A stretch of DNA of 8,586 nucleotides from JBAUHN01 sp049680295 (GCA_049680295.1 JBAUHN010000473.1:1-8586); one strand, 5' to 3'. Positions 1 through 6,932 are shown, counted from the first letter of the stretch. Notes: a model not told the origin generated them from the letters alone. Made by a program: numbers and translations.

Positions 1-1
1 C

Positions 2-1102
2 TCAATCAGTCAGGTCATCGAGACGCGATTTTCCGGTCTGGGCCATTGCAATGCTCAGCTCATCGCTCAGTACCTCCCACAGTCGGTTCAGCCCGGCCTC
101 GCCGCCAGCGGCGATGGCGAATTGCAAGATACGTCCGAAAAAGGTGAAATCTGCCCCGGCATTGAGTGTTTTCAACACGTCTTCGCCCGATCGCAGCCCA
201 CTGTCAAAAAACAGCGGATAGTCCGGCCCGACGGCGGCGCGGATTTCTGGCAGCATCGCAAACGGTGAGGGCGCGCTTTCCAACTGGCGCGCACCGTGGC
301 TTGAGACCTGGATCGCGTCCACGCCTTTGGCTTGCAACCCAACTGCATCTTCGGGGTCCATCACGCCTTTGACGACCAGATTTCCCGGCCAGATGTCGCG
401 CATTTTTGCCAATGTGTCCCAGGTGGCGCGCGCACGACTTTCGGTGCGGTCAAAGGTGTAGCCCGGCCTATCGAAATTGGCCATTTGCGGCTTGCCGGCA
501 AAAAGCGACGTCAGCGACCACTGCGGGTGCAGGGCGAAATCAATGAATTGTTTCGGGCCGATCCTGAACGGCATTTTGAACCCGTGGCGTAATTCACGTG
601 GGCGGCGGCCGACTTCGGGGACATCGACGGTCAGCACCAGCGTTTGATATCCGGCCTGGCGTGCGCGTTCGACCAGTTTGAACGTGCCTGTCCCGTCGCC
701 GCTGAAATAGATCTGGAACCATGCGTGACCCCGGGCTACGTCAATGATTTTTTCCAGCGGGGTCGAGGCAACAGTGGACACGCCATGGGGGATTTCATAC
801 CGCGCAGCAAGGCGGGCCAGCATCAGATCCGCGCCGGGGCCGGACAGATTGCACATGCCCATCGGCGCGATGCCAAATGGACGCCCGGCGGCGGCCCCAA
901 ACAATTTCGTGGCTATGGACCGATTGCTGACGTCCCGCAGAATGCGCGGTCGCAGCGTCATGGCATCAAGGGCGGCCCGATTACGCGCCGCCCCGGTTTC
1001 AGCGCCTGCGGCGCCATCAATATAGTCAAACACCATCCATGGCAGGCGACGCTTTGCCAGACGGCGGGCGTCCTCTGCGCAATGGATGCCGTTTGCACCC
1101 AT
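2..1102 (-). CDS. FMN-dependent alpha-hydroxy-acid oxidase/dehydrogenase, candidate 3-sulfolactate dehydrogenase
   Basis: This 366-residue protein is a complete member of the glycolate oxidase / L-lactate dehydrogenase (LldD) family of FMN TIM-barrel enzymes, which oxidise 2-hydroxyacids to 2-oxoacids. The family's active-site residues are all visible: Tyr27 in DYIDG, Tyr132 in WFQIYF, Asp160 in LTVD, Lys245 in VVKGV, and His269 and Arg272 in SSHGARQLES, with FMN phosphate loops near DSGLRSG (300-306) and FGR (322-324). Its ATG overlaps the comE stop codon by one base (TAATG), so the two are probably translationally coupled. Next to comDE the likely substrate is 3-sulfolactate, giving sulfopyruvate for the decarboxylase and passing electrons to the respiratory chain or oxygen. 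That would be the role assigned to SlcD in Roseovarius, but the link to SlcD is my inference. Lactate, glycolate or mandelate remain possible substrates. The family call is firm and the substrate is not. The stop codon lies at positions 2-4, so nothing downstream is visible. Confidence 0.85.
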   Translation of the reverse strand: MGANGIHCAEDARRLAKRRLPWMVFDYIDGAAGAETGAARNRAALDAMTLRPRILRDVSNRSIATKLFGAAAGRPFGIAPMGMCNLSGPGADLMLARLAARYEIPHGVSTVASTPLEKIIDVARGHAWFQIYFSGDGTGTFKLVERARQAGYQTLVLTVDVPEVGRRPRELRHGFKMPFRIGPKQFIDFALHPQWSLTSLFAGKPQMANFDRPGYTFDRTESRARATWDTLAKMRDIWPGNLVVKGVMDPEDAVGLQAKGVDAIQVSSHGARQLESAPSPFAMLPEIRAAVGPDYPLFFDSGLRSGEDVLKTLNAGADFTFFGRILQFAIAAGGEAGLNRLWEVLSDELSIAMAQTGKSRLDDLTD

Positions 1103-1656
1103 TAGGATTTCACAGCTTCCATAAAGCGGTGACGGATCACCACCGGGTCCATCGTGATCACCGGCAGCTTGATGTTGCCGCTGTCACATTTGCAGATGAT
1201 GATTGTCATCTCATCACTGTCAATGGCCGCTTGCAGCACCGGGCCAAGGTCCTTGTCCAGCACTTCGATCACGGTGTCGCACCCACAGGCCTTTGCCACC
1301 GCTGTCAGCGAGGTTTTCTTGCCGGCATAGGTCGGCTGGTCGCCGGTCGAGCCATAGCTGCCGTTGTCGATGATCAGCAATGTGTAATTGCCGGTCGCGT
1401 TGTTGGCGATGGTCGGCAAGGTGCCGAGGTTGGTCAGCACTGATCCATCGCCGTCGATGGAAATCACCGGCTTGTCCTGGGCCAATGCCAGGCCAAAACC
1501 AATGGAGGAAGACAGACCCATGGTGCCGAGCATGTAAAAATTGGTGGGCTGGTCGTCGATCATATGGAGTTCCTGAGAAGGAAGCCCGATGTTGCAGACC
1601 ACGAGGTGGTCACGAATGATGGGCGCGATTTCGCGCAGGATTTCAGAACGGATCAT
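1102..1656 (-). CDS. comE: Sulfopyruvate decarboxylase, beta subunit (TPP-binding domain)
   Basis: This 184-residue protein is the thiamine-diphosphate-binding half of a two-subunit 2-oxoacid decarboxylase. It carries the TPP/Mg motif beginning GDGS (69-72) and closing with DNGSYG (97-102), preceded by the GTMG loop (44-47). The C-terminal end, with IRHRFMEA (174-181), is typical of ComE and of the matching half of phosphonopyruvate decarboxylase. With ComD it should convert 3-sulfopyruvate to sulfoacetaldehyde and CO2 in the cytoplasm. The start chosen is the ATG at 1656 because it forms an ATGA overlap with the comD stop codon; the ATG 21 bases upstream (1677) would lie inside comD and add seven residues without family support. 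The stop codon overlaps the start of the FMN enzyme. Phosphonopyruvate decarboxylase is the main alternative, but that enzyme is usually one fused chain and no phosphonate gene is nearby. The split genes and the HpsN neighbour favour sulfopyruvate. Confidence 0.85.
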   Translation of the reverse strand: MIRSEILREIAPIIRDHLVVCNIGLPSQELHMIDDQPTNFYMLGTMGLSSSIGFGLALAQDKPVISIDGDGSVLTNLGTLPTIANNATGNYTLLIIDNGSYGSTGDQPTYAGKKTSLTAVAKACGCDTVIEVLDKDLGPVLQAAIDSDEMTIIICKCDSGNIKLPVITMDPVVIRHRFMEAVKS

Positions 1657-2159
1657 TGGTCGCCATAGCCTCCCCAAAAATTGGCGTCGGTGAGGATCGC
1701 CACAGGTTTATTGGACATGAATGTGTATTTGAGGATATTGTCGAATTCCTCGACATCTTTTTGCCAGTGGAAATGGTAGGTCGGGATGTTCAGCTGCGCC
1801 AGCAGTGCCTTTGTGTGGACGGCCATTTCAACCTGGCACGACACCGGTTCGCGCAATTCGCCACGGTAGCTGATCAGCATTGGCAGCGGCATCCGGTAGA
1901 ATTGCGTCAGCGTCGCAAGCGTGTTCAGCGTCACACCAAGGGCGGTGTTTTGCATGATGATCATCGGGCGTTTGCCGCCCATGTAGGCACCAGCGCACAG
2001 GCCCATGCCTTCGTCCTCCTTGTTGGAGGGGATGTGAAAGATTTCGTCGCGGTTTTCGACCTCGTCAATCACACCGGCCAGCTGTTTGCACGGAACGGTG
2101 GTCACGAAAGAGACGTCGTTGGCGACAAGATCATCTACGATCTTCTTGTCGATATTCAT
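1653..2159 (-). CDS. comD: Sulfopyruvate decarboxylase, alpha subunit (pyrimidine-binding domain)
   Basis: This 168-residue protein is the partner subunit that binds the pyrimidine end of TPP. The length matches archaeal and bacterial ComD. The conserved acidic stretch NKEDEG (46-51) carries the glutamate that activates the cofactor, and QNTALG (70-75) matches the QNSGLG-type loop of the family. The ATG at 2159 is chosen because it starts the family's N-terminus (MNIDKKIVDDL) and has an AGAAAGG-like ribosome site about 8 bases upstream. The reading frame stays open further upstream to an ATG at 2243, and even to the preceding gene's stop, but those residues resemble nothing in the family. The stop overlaps the comE ATG in an ATGA. 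This is the only operon gene with a sizeable upstream gap (141 bases). Confidence 0.85.
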   Translation of the reverse strand: MNIDKKIVDDLVANDVSFVTTVPCKQLAGVIDEVENRDEIFHIPSNKEDEGMGLCAGAYMGGKRPMIIMQNTALGVTLNTLATLTQFYRMPLPMLISYRGELREPVSCQVEMAVHTKALLAQLNIPTYHFHWQKDVEEFDNILKYTFMSNKPVAILTDANFWGGYGDQ

Positions 2160-2300
2160 GGGGAAGGGCCTTTCTATTTGGCGGGTATCAGGTTTCAGAA
2201 TCTCGGTGAACGTGAACGGCACAGTCTGCATCGCACACAACACGCGCAGCAGTTGAGCCAGGAAAACAGTCGCGCGTCGCCGGTTTATGCGATTTTGGGG
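2160..2300 (-). other. 141-base gap inside the operon, before comD
   Basis: This is the only gap between operon genes; all other junctions overlap. No convincing terminator, operator copy or small gene is seen. The comD frame is open all the way back to the stop of the zinc dehydrogenase, but without an ATG before 2243 and without family-like residues. It may hold an internal promoter or mark the point where two gene blocks were joined. Confidence 0.4.
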
Positions 2301-3278
2301 TCATGCCCATGGGGTCAGAACGATTTTCGGGGCCGCAACCTTGCCGGCGCGCAGGTCGGCAAAGGCTTGTGCGCCCTCAGACAGGGTTCGGGTTTGGGTC
2401 CAGTCCAGAGGGCCCAGCCGCCCGTCAAAGATCGCTTGCGCCGTATCGCGGAAATCCTGTGCAGTGTAGGTATAGGTTCCGATGAATGTGATCTCTTGCA
2501 GCGTCATCCGGCGCACGTCAAGACCGCCCGCATCTTCGCCCAGGCCAACGTGGGCAATGACCCCACCAGGCGCCGCCAAGGCTGACGCCGTGGCACGGGT
2601 CGCCGCATAGCCGACGGCATCAATGACCAGCGGAAACAGCCCAGAGGCCTCGGCCACGGCATGTTCGCCGGTTTCAACCAGAAACGCACGGCGCACGGTG
2701 TTAGGCTCAACAATGGTCACATCCGGCACATTCATCGCCTTCAGGGCCAGTGCCGCCGCCAGACCAATGGCACCGCCACCGATCACCAGCGCACACCGCT
2801 CGGAGGTGGGGTGCAAGGCCTGGGTGGCCAACACCACCGCATGCCAGCTGACCGCCAGTGGTTCGGTCAAAGCAGCTTTGCCCAAAGGCACGGTGTCAGG
2901 CACCACAACCAGATTGCTTTCCGGCAGGGTGACATATTCGGCAAACGCCCCTTCGCGCGGTTGCATTGAAATAATCTGTCGTTTGGGGCACAGGTTCTCG
3001 CGGCCCGCCAGACAAGCGGGGCAGGCGCCGCAAGCGACCAGCGGATTGATCGTGACGCGGGTGCCGTCCATCGGCCCGCCCTGAACGGTGCCCGCGGCCT
3101 CATGGCCAAGGATCAGGGGGGCAGGGCGGCGGGCGTCATGGCCCAGATAGGCATGCATGTCCGATCCGCAAATGCCCGATGCCTCGACCCGGATCAGCTG
3201 TTCACCCGGTGCCGGAACCGGATCGGGCACATCGCGAAATGTCAGTGTTTCGACGCCGTCATAAACCAGTGCTTTCAT
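2301..3278 (-). CDS. Zinc-dependent alcohol dehydrogenase (MDR family), candidate DHPS 2-dehydrogenase (HpsO/HpsP pair)
   Basis: This 325-residue medium-chain dehydrogenase has Cys37 (ASGICGSD) and His59-Glu60 (GHE) as catalytic-zinc ligands. Cys83, Cys86, Cys89 and Cys97 form the structural-zinc loop, and Glu139 lies in LTEPLAVS. The nucleotide-binding loop is GGGAIG (167-172). Glu191 at the end of the second Rossmann strand (VTIVEPN) favours NAD+ over NADP+. The ATG at 3278 overlaps the stop of the SDR gene in an ATGA, which decides the start against a longer frame beginning at 3344. In DHPS-degrading bacteria two dehydrogenases named HpsO and HpsP act at carbon 2 to interconvert S- and R-DHPS through a keto intermediate. 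This gene and the neighbouring SDR are the natural candidates. I do not assign which is O and which is P. Oxidation of another polyol is possible. Confidence 0.8.
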   Translation of the reverse strand: MKALVYDGVETLTFRDVPDPVPAPGEQLIRVEASGICGSDMHAYLGHDARRPAPLILGHEAAGTVQGGPMDGTRVTINPLVACGACPACLAGRENLCPKRQIISMQPREGAFAEYVTLPESNLVVVPDTVPLGKAALTEPLAVSWHAVVLATQALHPTSERCALVIGGGAIGLAAALALKAMNVPDVTIVEPNTVRRAFLVETGEHAVAEASGLFPLVIDAVGYAATRATASALAAPGGVIAHVGLGEDAGGLDVRRMTLQEITFIGTYTYTAQDFRDTAQAIFDGRLGPLDWTQTRTLSEGAQAFADLRAGKVAAPKIVLTPWA

Positions 3279-4036
3279 TTCGCGGTATATCCCCCGTCGA
3301 CCATCATAACTTGTCCGGTAACAAATGCGGACGCATTGGAACATAGAAAAACCAACGGACCGTCGATGTCTTCTATGCGCCCATTGCGGCCTGCGCAGGT
3401 TTGTGCGGCATTGCGCGCGGCGCGGTCGGAATCGTCGAACACGGTCTGCGTCAGCTCGGTTGGGAAAAACCCCGGCCCGATGGCATTGGCGGTGATGCCG
3501 TCCTTTGACCAGGCCTCTGCCATGGCGCGGGTTACTTGCCCGATGCCTGCCTTACTGGCGCCGTAGGCCACGCCGCCCGGAAACGCGCGGGTTGTCTGCA
3601 ATGATGCAAAGTTAACGATCCGCCCCCAGCCTTTTTCGCGCATCGCAGGCACCAATGCCTGTGATATGAAAAACGGCGCCGACAGGTTCAGCGCCAGGGT
3701 CTGATCCCAGCCTTCTGCCGTTACATCATCTGCGTTTTGCCGTGTGTTCACGCCCGCCGCATGCACCACGATATCGGGTGCCCCAAACGGCGCCGACACC
3801 GCATCGCGCAGTTTTGCAATGCCATCCCGATCCGCCACGTCTGCGGTGACAGTGGCGCAGTCATCACCCAACTCGGCCACAAGCGCCGCCAGCGCATCAT
3901 CGCGCCGCGCCACGCCAATCACCTGCGCGCCTGCTGCATGAAGTGCCACAGCCGCCCGCCGCCCGAGGCCGGAACTGGCCCCGGTGATACAAGCCACACG
4001 GCCCGTCAGATCAAAAAGATGCGCCCGCTCAGCCAT
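3275..4036 (-). CDS. Short-chain dehydrogenase/reductase (SDR), candidate DHPS 2-dehydrogenase (HpsO/HpsP pair)
   Basis: This is a classical SDR of 253 residues, the normal length. It has the cofactor loop TGASSGLG (18-25), Asp66-Val67 after the third strand, HAAG (92-95, a variant of NAAG), and a full catalytic tetrad: Asn117, Ser145, Tyr158 and Lys162 (YGASK). The C-terminus VTGQVMMVDGGYTAK is typical of the FabG-like group. The end of the second strand reads VARRDD with no acidic residue at the usual NAD-determining spot, so NADP(H) use is possible. The ATG at 4036 overlaps the end of hpsN by 8 bases; the upstream ATG at 4078 would put 14 extra residues inside hpsN and before the usual SDR start. 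Its place between hpsN and the zinc dehydrogenase suggests it works with the latter in converting S-DHPS to R-DHPS. The specific reaction is inferred from context. Confidence 0.8.
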   Translation of the reverse strand: MAERAHLFDLTGRVACITGASSGLGRRAAVALHAAGAQVIGVARRDDALAALVAELGDDCATVTADVADRDGIAKLRDAVSAPFGAPDIVVHAAGVNTRQNADDVTAEGWDQTLALNLSAPFFISQALVPAMREKGWGRIVNFASLQTTRAFPGGVAYGASKAGIGQVTRAMAEAWSKDGITANAIGPGFFPTELTQTVFDDSDRAARNAAQTCAGRNGRIEDIDGPLVFLCSNASAFVTGQVMMVDGGYTAK

Positions 4037-5336
4037 CGGCGGACAGATCAAAGTTTTCGCCGGGGAAGTATTTGGCAAGCCTTACATCTGCTGCGCGCGC
4101 GTGACCTTCCATGCCTTCCAGACGCGAAATCCGCGCCGTTGCTTCGGCCACCCGCTTGGATCCTTTTTGCGTCGCGCGCTGCCAGGTGACGATCTTCATG
4201 TATTTGTGCACCGAAAGACCCCCGGTATAGCTGGCCGCACCGGAAGTGGGCAGCACGTGGTTGGTGCCCGTGGCCTTGTCACCGTAGGACACGGTTGTCT
4301 CTTCGCCCAGGAATAGTGAGCCATAGCAGGTCAGCCGCTCCAGCCACCAGTCAAGATCTTCTGCCTGAACCGTCAGGTGTTCAGGCGCATAGTCATCCGA
4401 ACAGGCGGCCATTTCTTCGCGGTCAGCACACACGATCACTTCGGCATAATCACGCCACGCGGCAAAAGCGTTTTCGCGGTTCAGTTCCGGCAGATCGTCG
4501 ATCAGTCCGGGGACCAGCTCCATCACTTTTTCAGCCAGCGTGGTATCATCGGTGACCAGCCAGACCGGAGAGTTATACCCATGCTCGGCCTGTGATACCA
4601 AATCTGTGGCCACAATAAACGGATCGGCTGTTTTGTCGGCCAGAACAAGACTGTCTGTCGGGCCCGCAATCATGTCGATGCCAACGCGGCCAAACAAAAT
4701 GCGTTTGGCTTCGGCGACAAACTGGTTGCCGGGGCCGACCAGAATATTTGCCCTTGGCAGGCCAAACAAACCAAACGTCATTGCAGCCACGCCCTGAACG
4801 CCGCCCATCGCCATGATTTTATCTGCACCGCAAATATGCGCCGCATAGACAATTGCGGGGGCCATGCCGACGCCGCGGCGGGGCGGGGAACAGGCTGTAA
4901 TATGGCGACAGCCGGCGACTTTGGCAGTTGTCACTGTCATGATGGCCGACGCAATGTGGCTGTATCGGCCGCCCGGCGCATAGCAGCCGGCCGCATCTAC
5001 AGGAATCGCCTTTTGACCGGCGATAAATCCGGGTTCAATTTCCATTTCCACGTCGGAAACCGTGGCTTTCTGCGCTTCGGCAAAGCGTTTGACGTTGTCA
5101 TGCGCGAACTGGATGTCCGCCTTTAGCTTATCCGATACCTGCGCGCAGGCGGCTTCGATTTCCGCGTCGGTCAGCAGCACGTTGCCGTCGTATTGGTCAA
5201 ATTTGGCGGCATATTCCAACGCCTTTGCATCGCCACCTTCTTCGATTTCAGCGAGAATGGTTTTGACGATTTCATGGGTCTTTGAGGCATCCGACTTTGC
5301 CGTCAGTGTTGCCTTTTTGAGGTAGATACGGGTCAT
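4029..5336 (-). CDS. hpsN: Sulfopropanediol 3-dehydrogenase (HpsN), histidinol-dehydrogenase superfamily
   Basis: HpsN oxidises R-DHPS in two NAD+-dependent steps to R-sulfolactate in the cytoplasm, using the fold and chemistry of histidinol dehydrogenase (HisD). The 435-residue protein aligns with HisD throughout: CYAPGGRYSHIAS (118-130), GGVQGVAAM (178-186), VGPGNQFVAEAKR (200-212) and GPTDSLVLAD (225-234). It keeps the zinc-binding set at the HisD positions, namely Gln249 and His252 (SQAEHG), Asp353 (YGDKATG) and His412 near the C-terminus. The catalytic pair Glu319-His320 is in APEHL. The residues around it differ from true HisD, and the neighbours are sulfonate genes rather than his genes, so this should be HpsN. 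The start at 5336 has an AGGA 10 bases upstream and overlaps the stop of the preceding small gene (ATGA). The 3' end overlaps the SDR gene. A HisD-like enzyme for another amino alcohol or diol is the alternative. Confidence 0.85.
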   Translation of the reverse strand: MTRIYLKKATLTAKSDASKTHEIVKTILAEIEEGGDAKALEYAAKFDQYDGNVLLTDAEIEAACAQVSDKLKADIQFAHDNVKRFAEAQKATVSDVEMEIEPGFIAGQKAIPVDAAGCYAPGGRYSHIASAIMTVTTAKVAGCRHITACSPPRRGVGMAPAIVYAAHICGADKIMAMGGVQGVAAMTFGLFGLPRANILVGPGNQFVAEAKRILFGRVGIDMIAGPTDSLVLADKTADPFIVATDLVSQAEHGYNSPVWLVTDDTTLAEKVMELVPGLIDDLPELNRENAFAAWRDYAEVIVCADREEMAACSDDYAPEHLTVQAEDLDWWLERLTCYGSLFLGEETTVSYGDKATGTNHVLPTSGAASYTGGLSVHKYMKIVTWQRATQKGSKRVAEATARISRLEGMEGHARAADVRLAKYFPGENFDLSADG

Positions 5337-5563
5337 TTTTGATAAGTCCTATTGGTAAATTCCGGGCAGCAAAGTCGTCCAGATGGCTGGCGCATTGCCG
5401 ATCCGCAACACAGCGATGAACATGCATAGTGCACCAGGAACGGCGCCGCGATCAGAACCAACATTTCGCCCACATCGCCTAGCAAGACTGCACGGGCAAA
5501 AACACCCAATGCGACATTTGCCAGACAGACCGCAAAGACGACAATTGAGGCAGTGAGAAACAT
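5333..5563 (-). CDS. Small membrane protein of unknown function, first gene of the operon
   Basis: From the ATG at 5563 this frame gives 76 residues. The first ~25 (MFLTASIVVFAVCLANVALG...) form a hydrophobic segment, and a second one runs through VGEMLVLIAAPFLV (about 31-44). After that the sequence turns polar and cysteine-rich (four Cys between about 49 and 66), which is unusual for such a protein. The stop overlaps the hpsN ATG in an ATGA, as at the later operon junctions, which supports translation to that point. Shifting frame near residue 45 would continue instead with MFIAVLRIGNAP and stop at 5349, a more membrane-like ending, so the tail may be frameshifted. A longer start (5626) is rejected because it would lie upstream of the inferred promoter. 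I do not recognise a function. A membrane aid to uptake or respiration is only a guess from position. Confidence 0.5.
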   Translation of the reverse strand: MFLTASIVVFAVCLANVALGVFARAVLLGDVGEMLVLIAAPFLVHYACSSLCCGSAMRQPSGRLCCPEFTNRTYQK

Positions 5564-5595
5564 AGGGGTCGCGCCACTGTGAGTCGGTTCGTGGG

Positions 5596-5638
5596 CACTG
5601 TAAGCGCTTACATGAATTGATTGCAAGGGCTTACAGTG
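5596..5638. promoter_or_regulatory. Paired LacI-family operators in the divergent intergenic region
   Basis: TGTAAGCGCTTACA (5599-5612) is a perfect 14-base palindrome of the form expected for a LacI/PurR-type repressor. A second copy, TGCAAGGGCTTACA (5622-5635), keeps the right half exactly and the left half imperfectly. The centres are 23 bases apart, about two helical turns. The outer halves also form a perfect 10-base inverted repeat (CACTGTAAGC at 5596-5605 and GCTTACAGTG at 5629-5638). The location between the operon and a divergent lacI-type gene makes that regulator the obvious ligand, with control of the operon and possibly of itself. Confidence 0.75.
5597..5626 (-). promoter_or_regulatory. 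Candidate sigma-70 promoter of the hps/com operon
   Basis: Read on the minus strand, TTGCAA (5626-5621) and TACAGT (5602-5597) are separated by 18 bases, a plausible -35/-10 pair. Transcription would start near 5590 and leave a leader of roughly 25 bases before the ATG at 5563. The -10 box lies inside the first LacI-type palindrome and the -35 box inside the second, so repressor bound there would block RNA polymerase. This is pattern-based and the boxes are imperfect. Confidence 0.45.
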
Positions 5639-5720
5639 ATTTTTGAAATTTCCCTATCGCCACTTTCGGAATCTCTTCATTGTGGTATTGCATTGTCCAA
5701 ATGAAGGGTTGGCAGTGAAA

Positions 5721-6743
5721 ATGCACACGGAGAATAACATCCCGACACTGGAGGATGTTGCGAAAGCGGCGGGCGTTTCCACCGCCACTGTCTCGCGCTG
5801 TCTTAACCTGCCTGATCAGGTCGCCAAACCCACTTTGAACCGGGTGATGAAGACGGTGCAGGACATGGGGTATACGCCAAACTTCGGCGCCCGTGCGATG
5901 GCGGCCAAACGGACATTCACCATCGGCGCGATCATTCCGACGATGGAAAATGCCATCTTTGCCCGAGGCCTGCAGGCGTTTCAGGAAGAATTACATGCGC
6001 GGGGATATACGCTGTTGGTTTCCAGTACCGGCTACCAACCGGACGTGGAACAAGATCATATCCGCGCGCTTGTTTCGCGCGGCGCGGATGCGCTTTTGTT
6101 GATTGGATATGACCGTGATCCGTCGATTTACGAATTTCTCGAACAGCGCCATATTCCTGCGCTGGTGGCCTGGGCCTTTGCCAAAGATCACGCGCTGCCT
6201 TCCATTGGCTTTGACAATCGCGCGTCGATGTACCGTCTTGCGAGACATGTAATCGGGCTTGGGCATCGCGACATGGCCGTCATTTCGGGGATCACAAAAG
6301 GCAATGACCGCGCAGCCCAGCGTTTGGAAGGCATCAAAGACGCCATAAAAGACAGCGGCCACGATCCCGCAGATTTAGCGGTCATTGAAACATCCTATGC
6401 GATCGAAAACGGGGCGTTGGCGCTGGATAGGCTAATGGCATCAGCCAATAGACCAACCGTGGTGATGTGCGGCAACGATGTTCTGGCGGTCGGCGCCTTG
6501 CTGCGCGCCAAAGAGATAGGCCTGAAGGTTCCCGATGATCTGTCCATCACCGGTTTCGACGACATTGAATTGGCGCGCATTGTCTCACCTCAGTTGACGA
6601 CGATCCATGTTCCGCATCGCGAAATGGGGCTAAAGGCCGCAAGGGAACTGGTCAATATCGTCGAAAAGATCACCGAAGGAACCTCGATCGAGCTGCAAAC
6701 AACGATGGAACTCCGGGCGTCGTTGCAAGCGCCAGGAAAGTAA
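5721..6743 (+). CDS. LacI-family transcriptional repressor, likely regulator of the adjacent sulfonate operon
   Basis: The 340-residue protein has a LacI N-terminal helix-turn-helix (TLEDVAKAAGVSTATVSRCL, residues 9-28). A hinge helix follows in NFGARAMAAKRT (54-65), where Met60 stands at the position usually filled by the minor-groove leucine. Next comes a periplasmic-binding-protein-like effector domain that includes FARGLQAFQEEL, MCGNDVLAVGAL and ITGFDDIELA. The ATG at 5721 is taken as start because residues begin just before the helix-turn-helix. An in-frame GTG at 5715 sits 7 bases after AGGG and is an equally good initiator. A TTG at 5643 would place 26 unrelated residues in front. It is divergent from the operon and shares its palindrome-bearing intergenic region. 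Binding to those sites, and release by DHPS, sulfolactate or a related intermediate, is inference. Sugar-responsive LacI members are the closest general relatives. Confidence 0.85.
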   Translation: MHTENNIPTLEDVAKAAGVSTATVSRCLNLPDQVAKPTLNRVMKTVQDMGYTPNFGARAMAAKRTFTIGAIIPTMENAIFARGLQAFQEELHARGYTLLVSSTGYQPDVEQDHIRALVSRGADALLLIGYDRDPSIYEFLEQRHIPALVAWAFAKDHALPSIGFDNRASMYRLARHVIGLGHRDMAVISGITKGNDRAAQRLEGIKDAIKDSGHDPADLAVIETSYAIENGALALDRLMASANRPTVVMCGNDVLAVGALLRAKEIGLKVPDDLSITGFDDIELARIVSPQLTTIHVPHREMGLKAARELVNIVEKITEGTSIELQTTMELRASLQAPGK

Positions 6744-6794
6744 CCTTAGCGGAATTGCGCTACTCCCCATTTACTGGACAGGTTCTGGCGTAAA
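6744..6794. other. Spacer between the regulator and an IS remnant
   Basis: No gene is visible here. A weak hairpin (TAGCG, 6-base loop, CGCTA at 6747-6762) follows the regulator stop but has no T-run. The stretch around TACTGGACAGGTTCTGGCG (6772-6790) lies just past the IS3 transposase stop and may be the inner part of the IS terminal repeat. The other end of that IS is absent, so this cannot be confirmed here. Confidence 0.35.
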
Positions 6795-6932
6795 TTAAGC
6801 TACTCTTTGCACCTGCAGATCGGGGTTTGGTGTTTCATTTCTCTGCCAATAGACCGCGGCATATGGGTGCCCGCCAAGAGCGGAATGTGGTCGTTTGTGA
6901 TTGTAGAACTCGATCCACTTTCCAAAGTCACC
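6795..6932 (-). pseudogene. 3' remnant of an IS3-family transposase (OrfB, integrase catalytic domain)
   Basis: Read on the minus strand this encodes about 45 residues starting GDFGKWIEFYNHKRPHSALG and continuing through AAVYWQRNE to VQRVA and a TAA stop. The WIEFYNHKRPHSALGG signature with a following VYW is the extreme C-terminus of IS3-family OrfB transposases. Upstream in the same frame homology fades and a TAG follows at 6948-6950, so the rest of the gene (more than 200 residues including the DDE motif) is missing. It is a dead fragment left by an earlier insertion and truncation. It lies between the regulator and the Tn3-family element, with 36 bases of unassigned sequence before the latter. 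Confidence 0.75.

Noticed and set aside
2160..2243. An extended comD start at 2243
   Set aside because: The extra 28 residues resemble no family N-terminus, and the start at 2159 matches the usual ComD length with a reasonable ribosome site.
1656..2585. A 309-codon plus-strand open frame opposite comD and the zinc dehydrogenase
   Set aside because: It is antisense to two genes with clear family motifs, its translation shows no domain, and long antisense frames are common in GC-rich DNA.
4029..5336. Reading the HisD homologue as a histidine-biosynthesis gene
   Set aside because: The zinc ligands are shared by the whole superfamily, no other his gene is present, and the neighbours are sulfonate-type dehydrogenases and ComDE.
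6747..6762. Possible terminator hairpin after the regulator
   Set aside because: The stem is only five pairs and no T-run follows.
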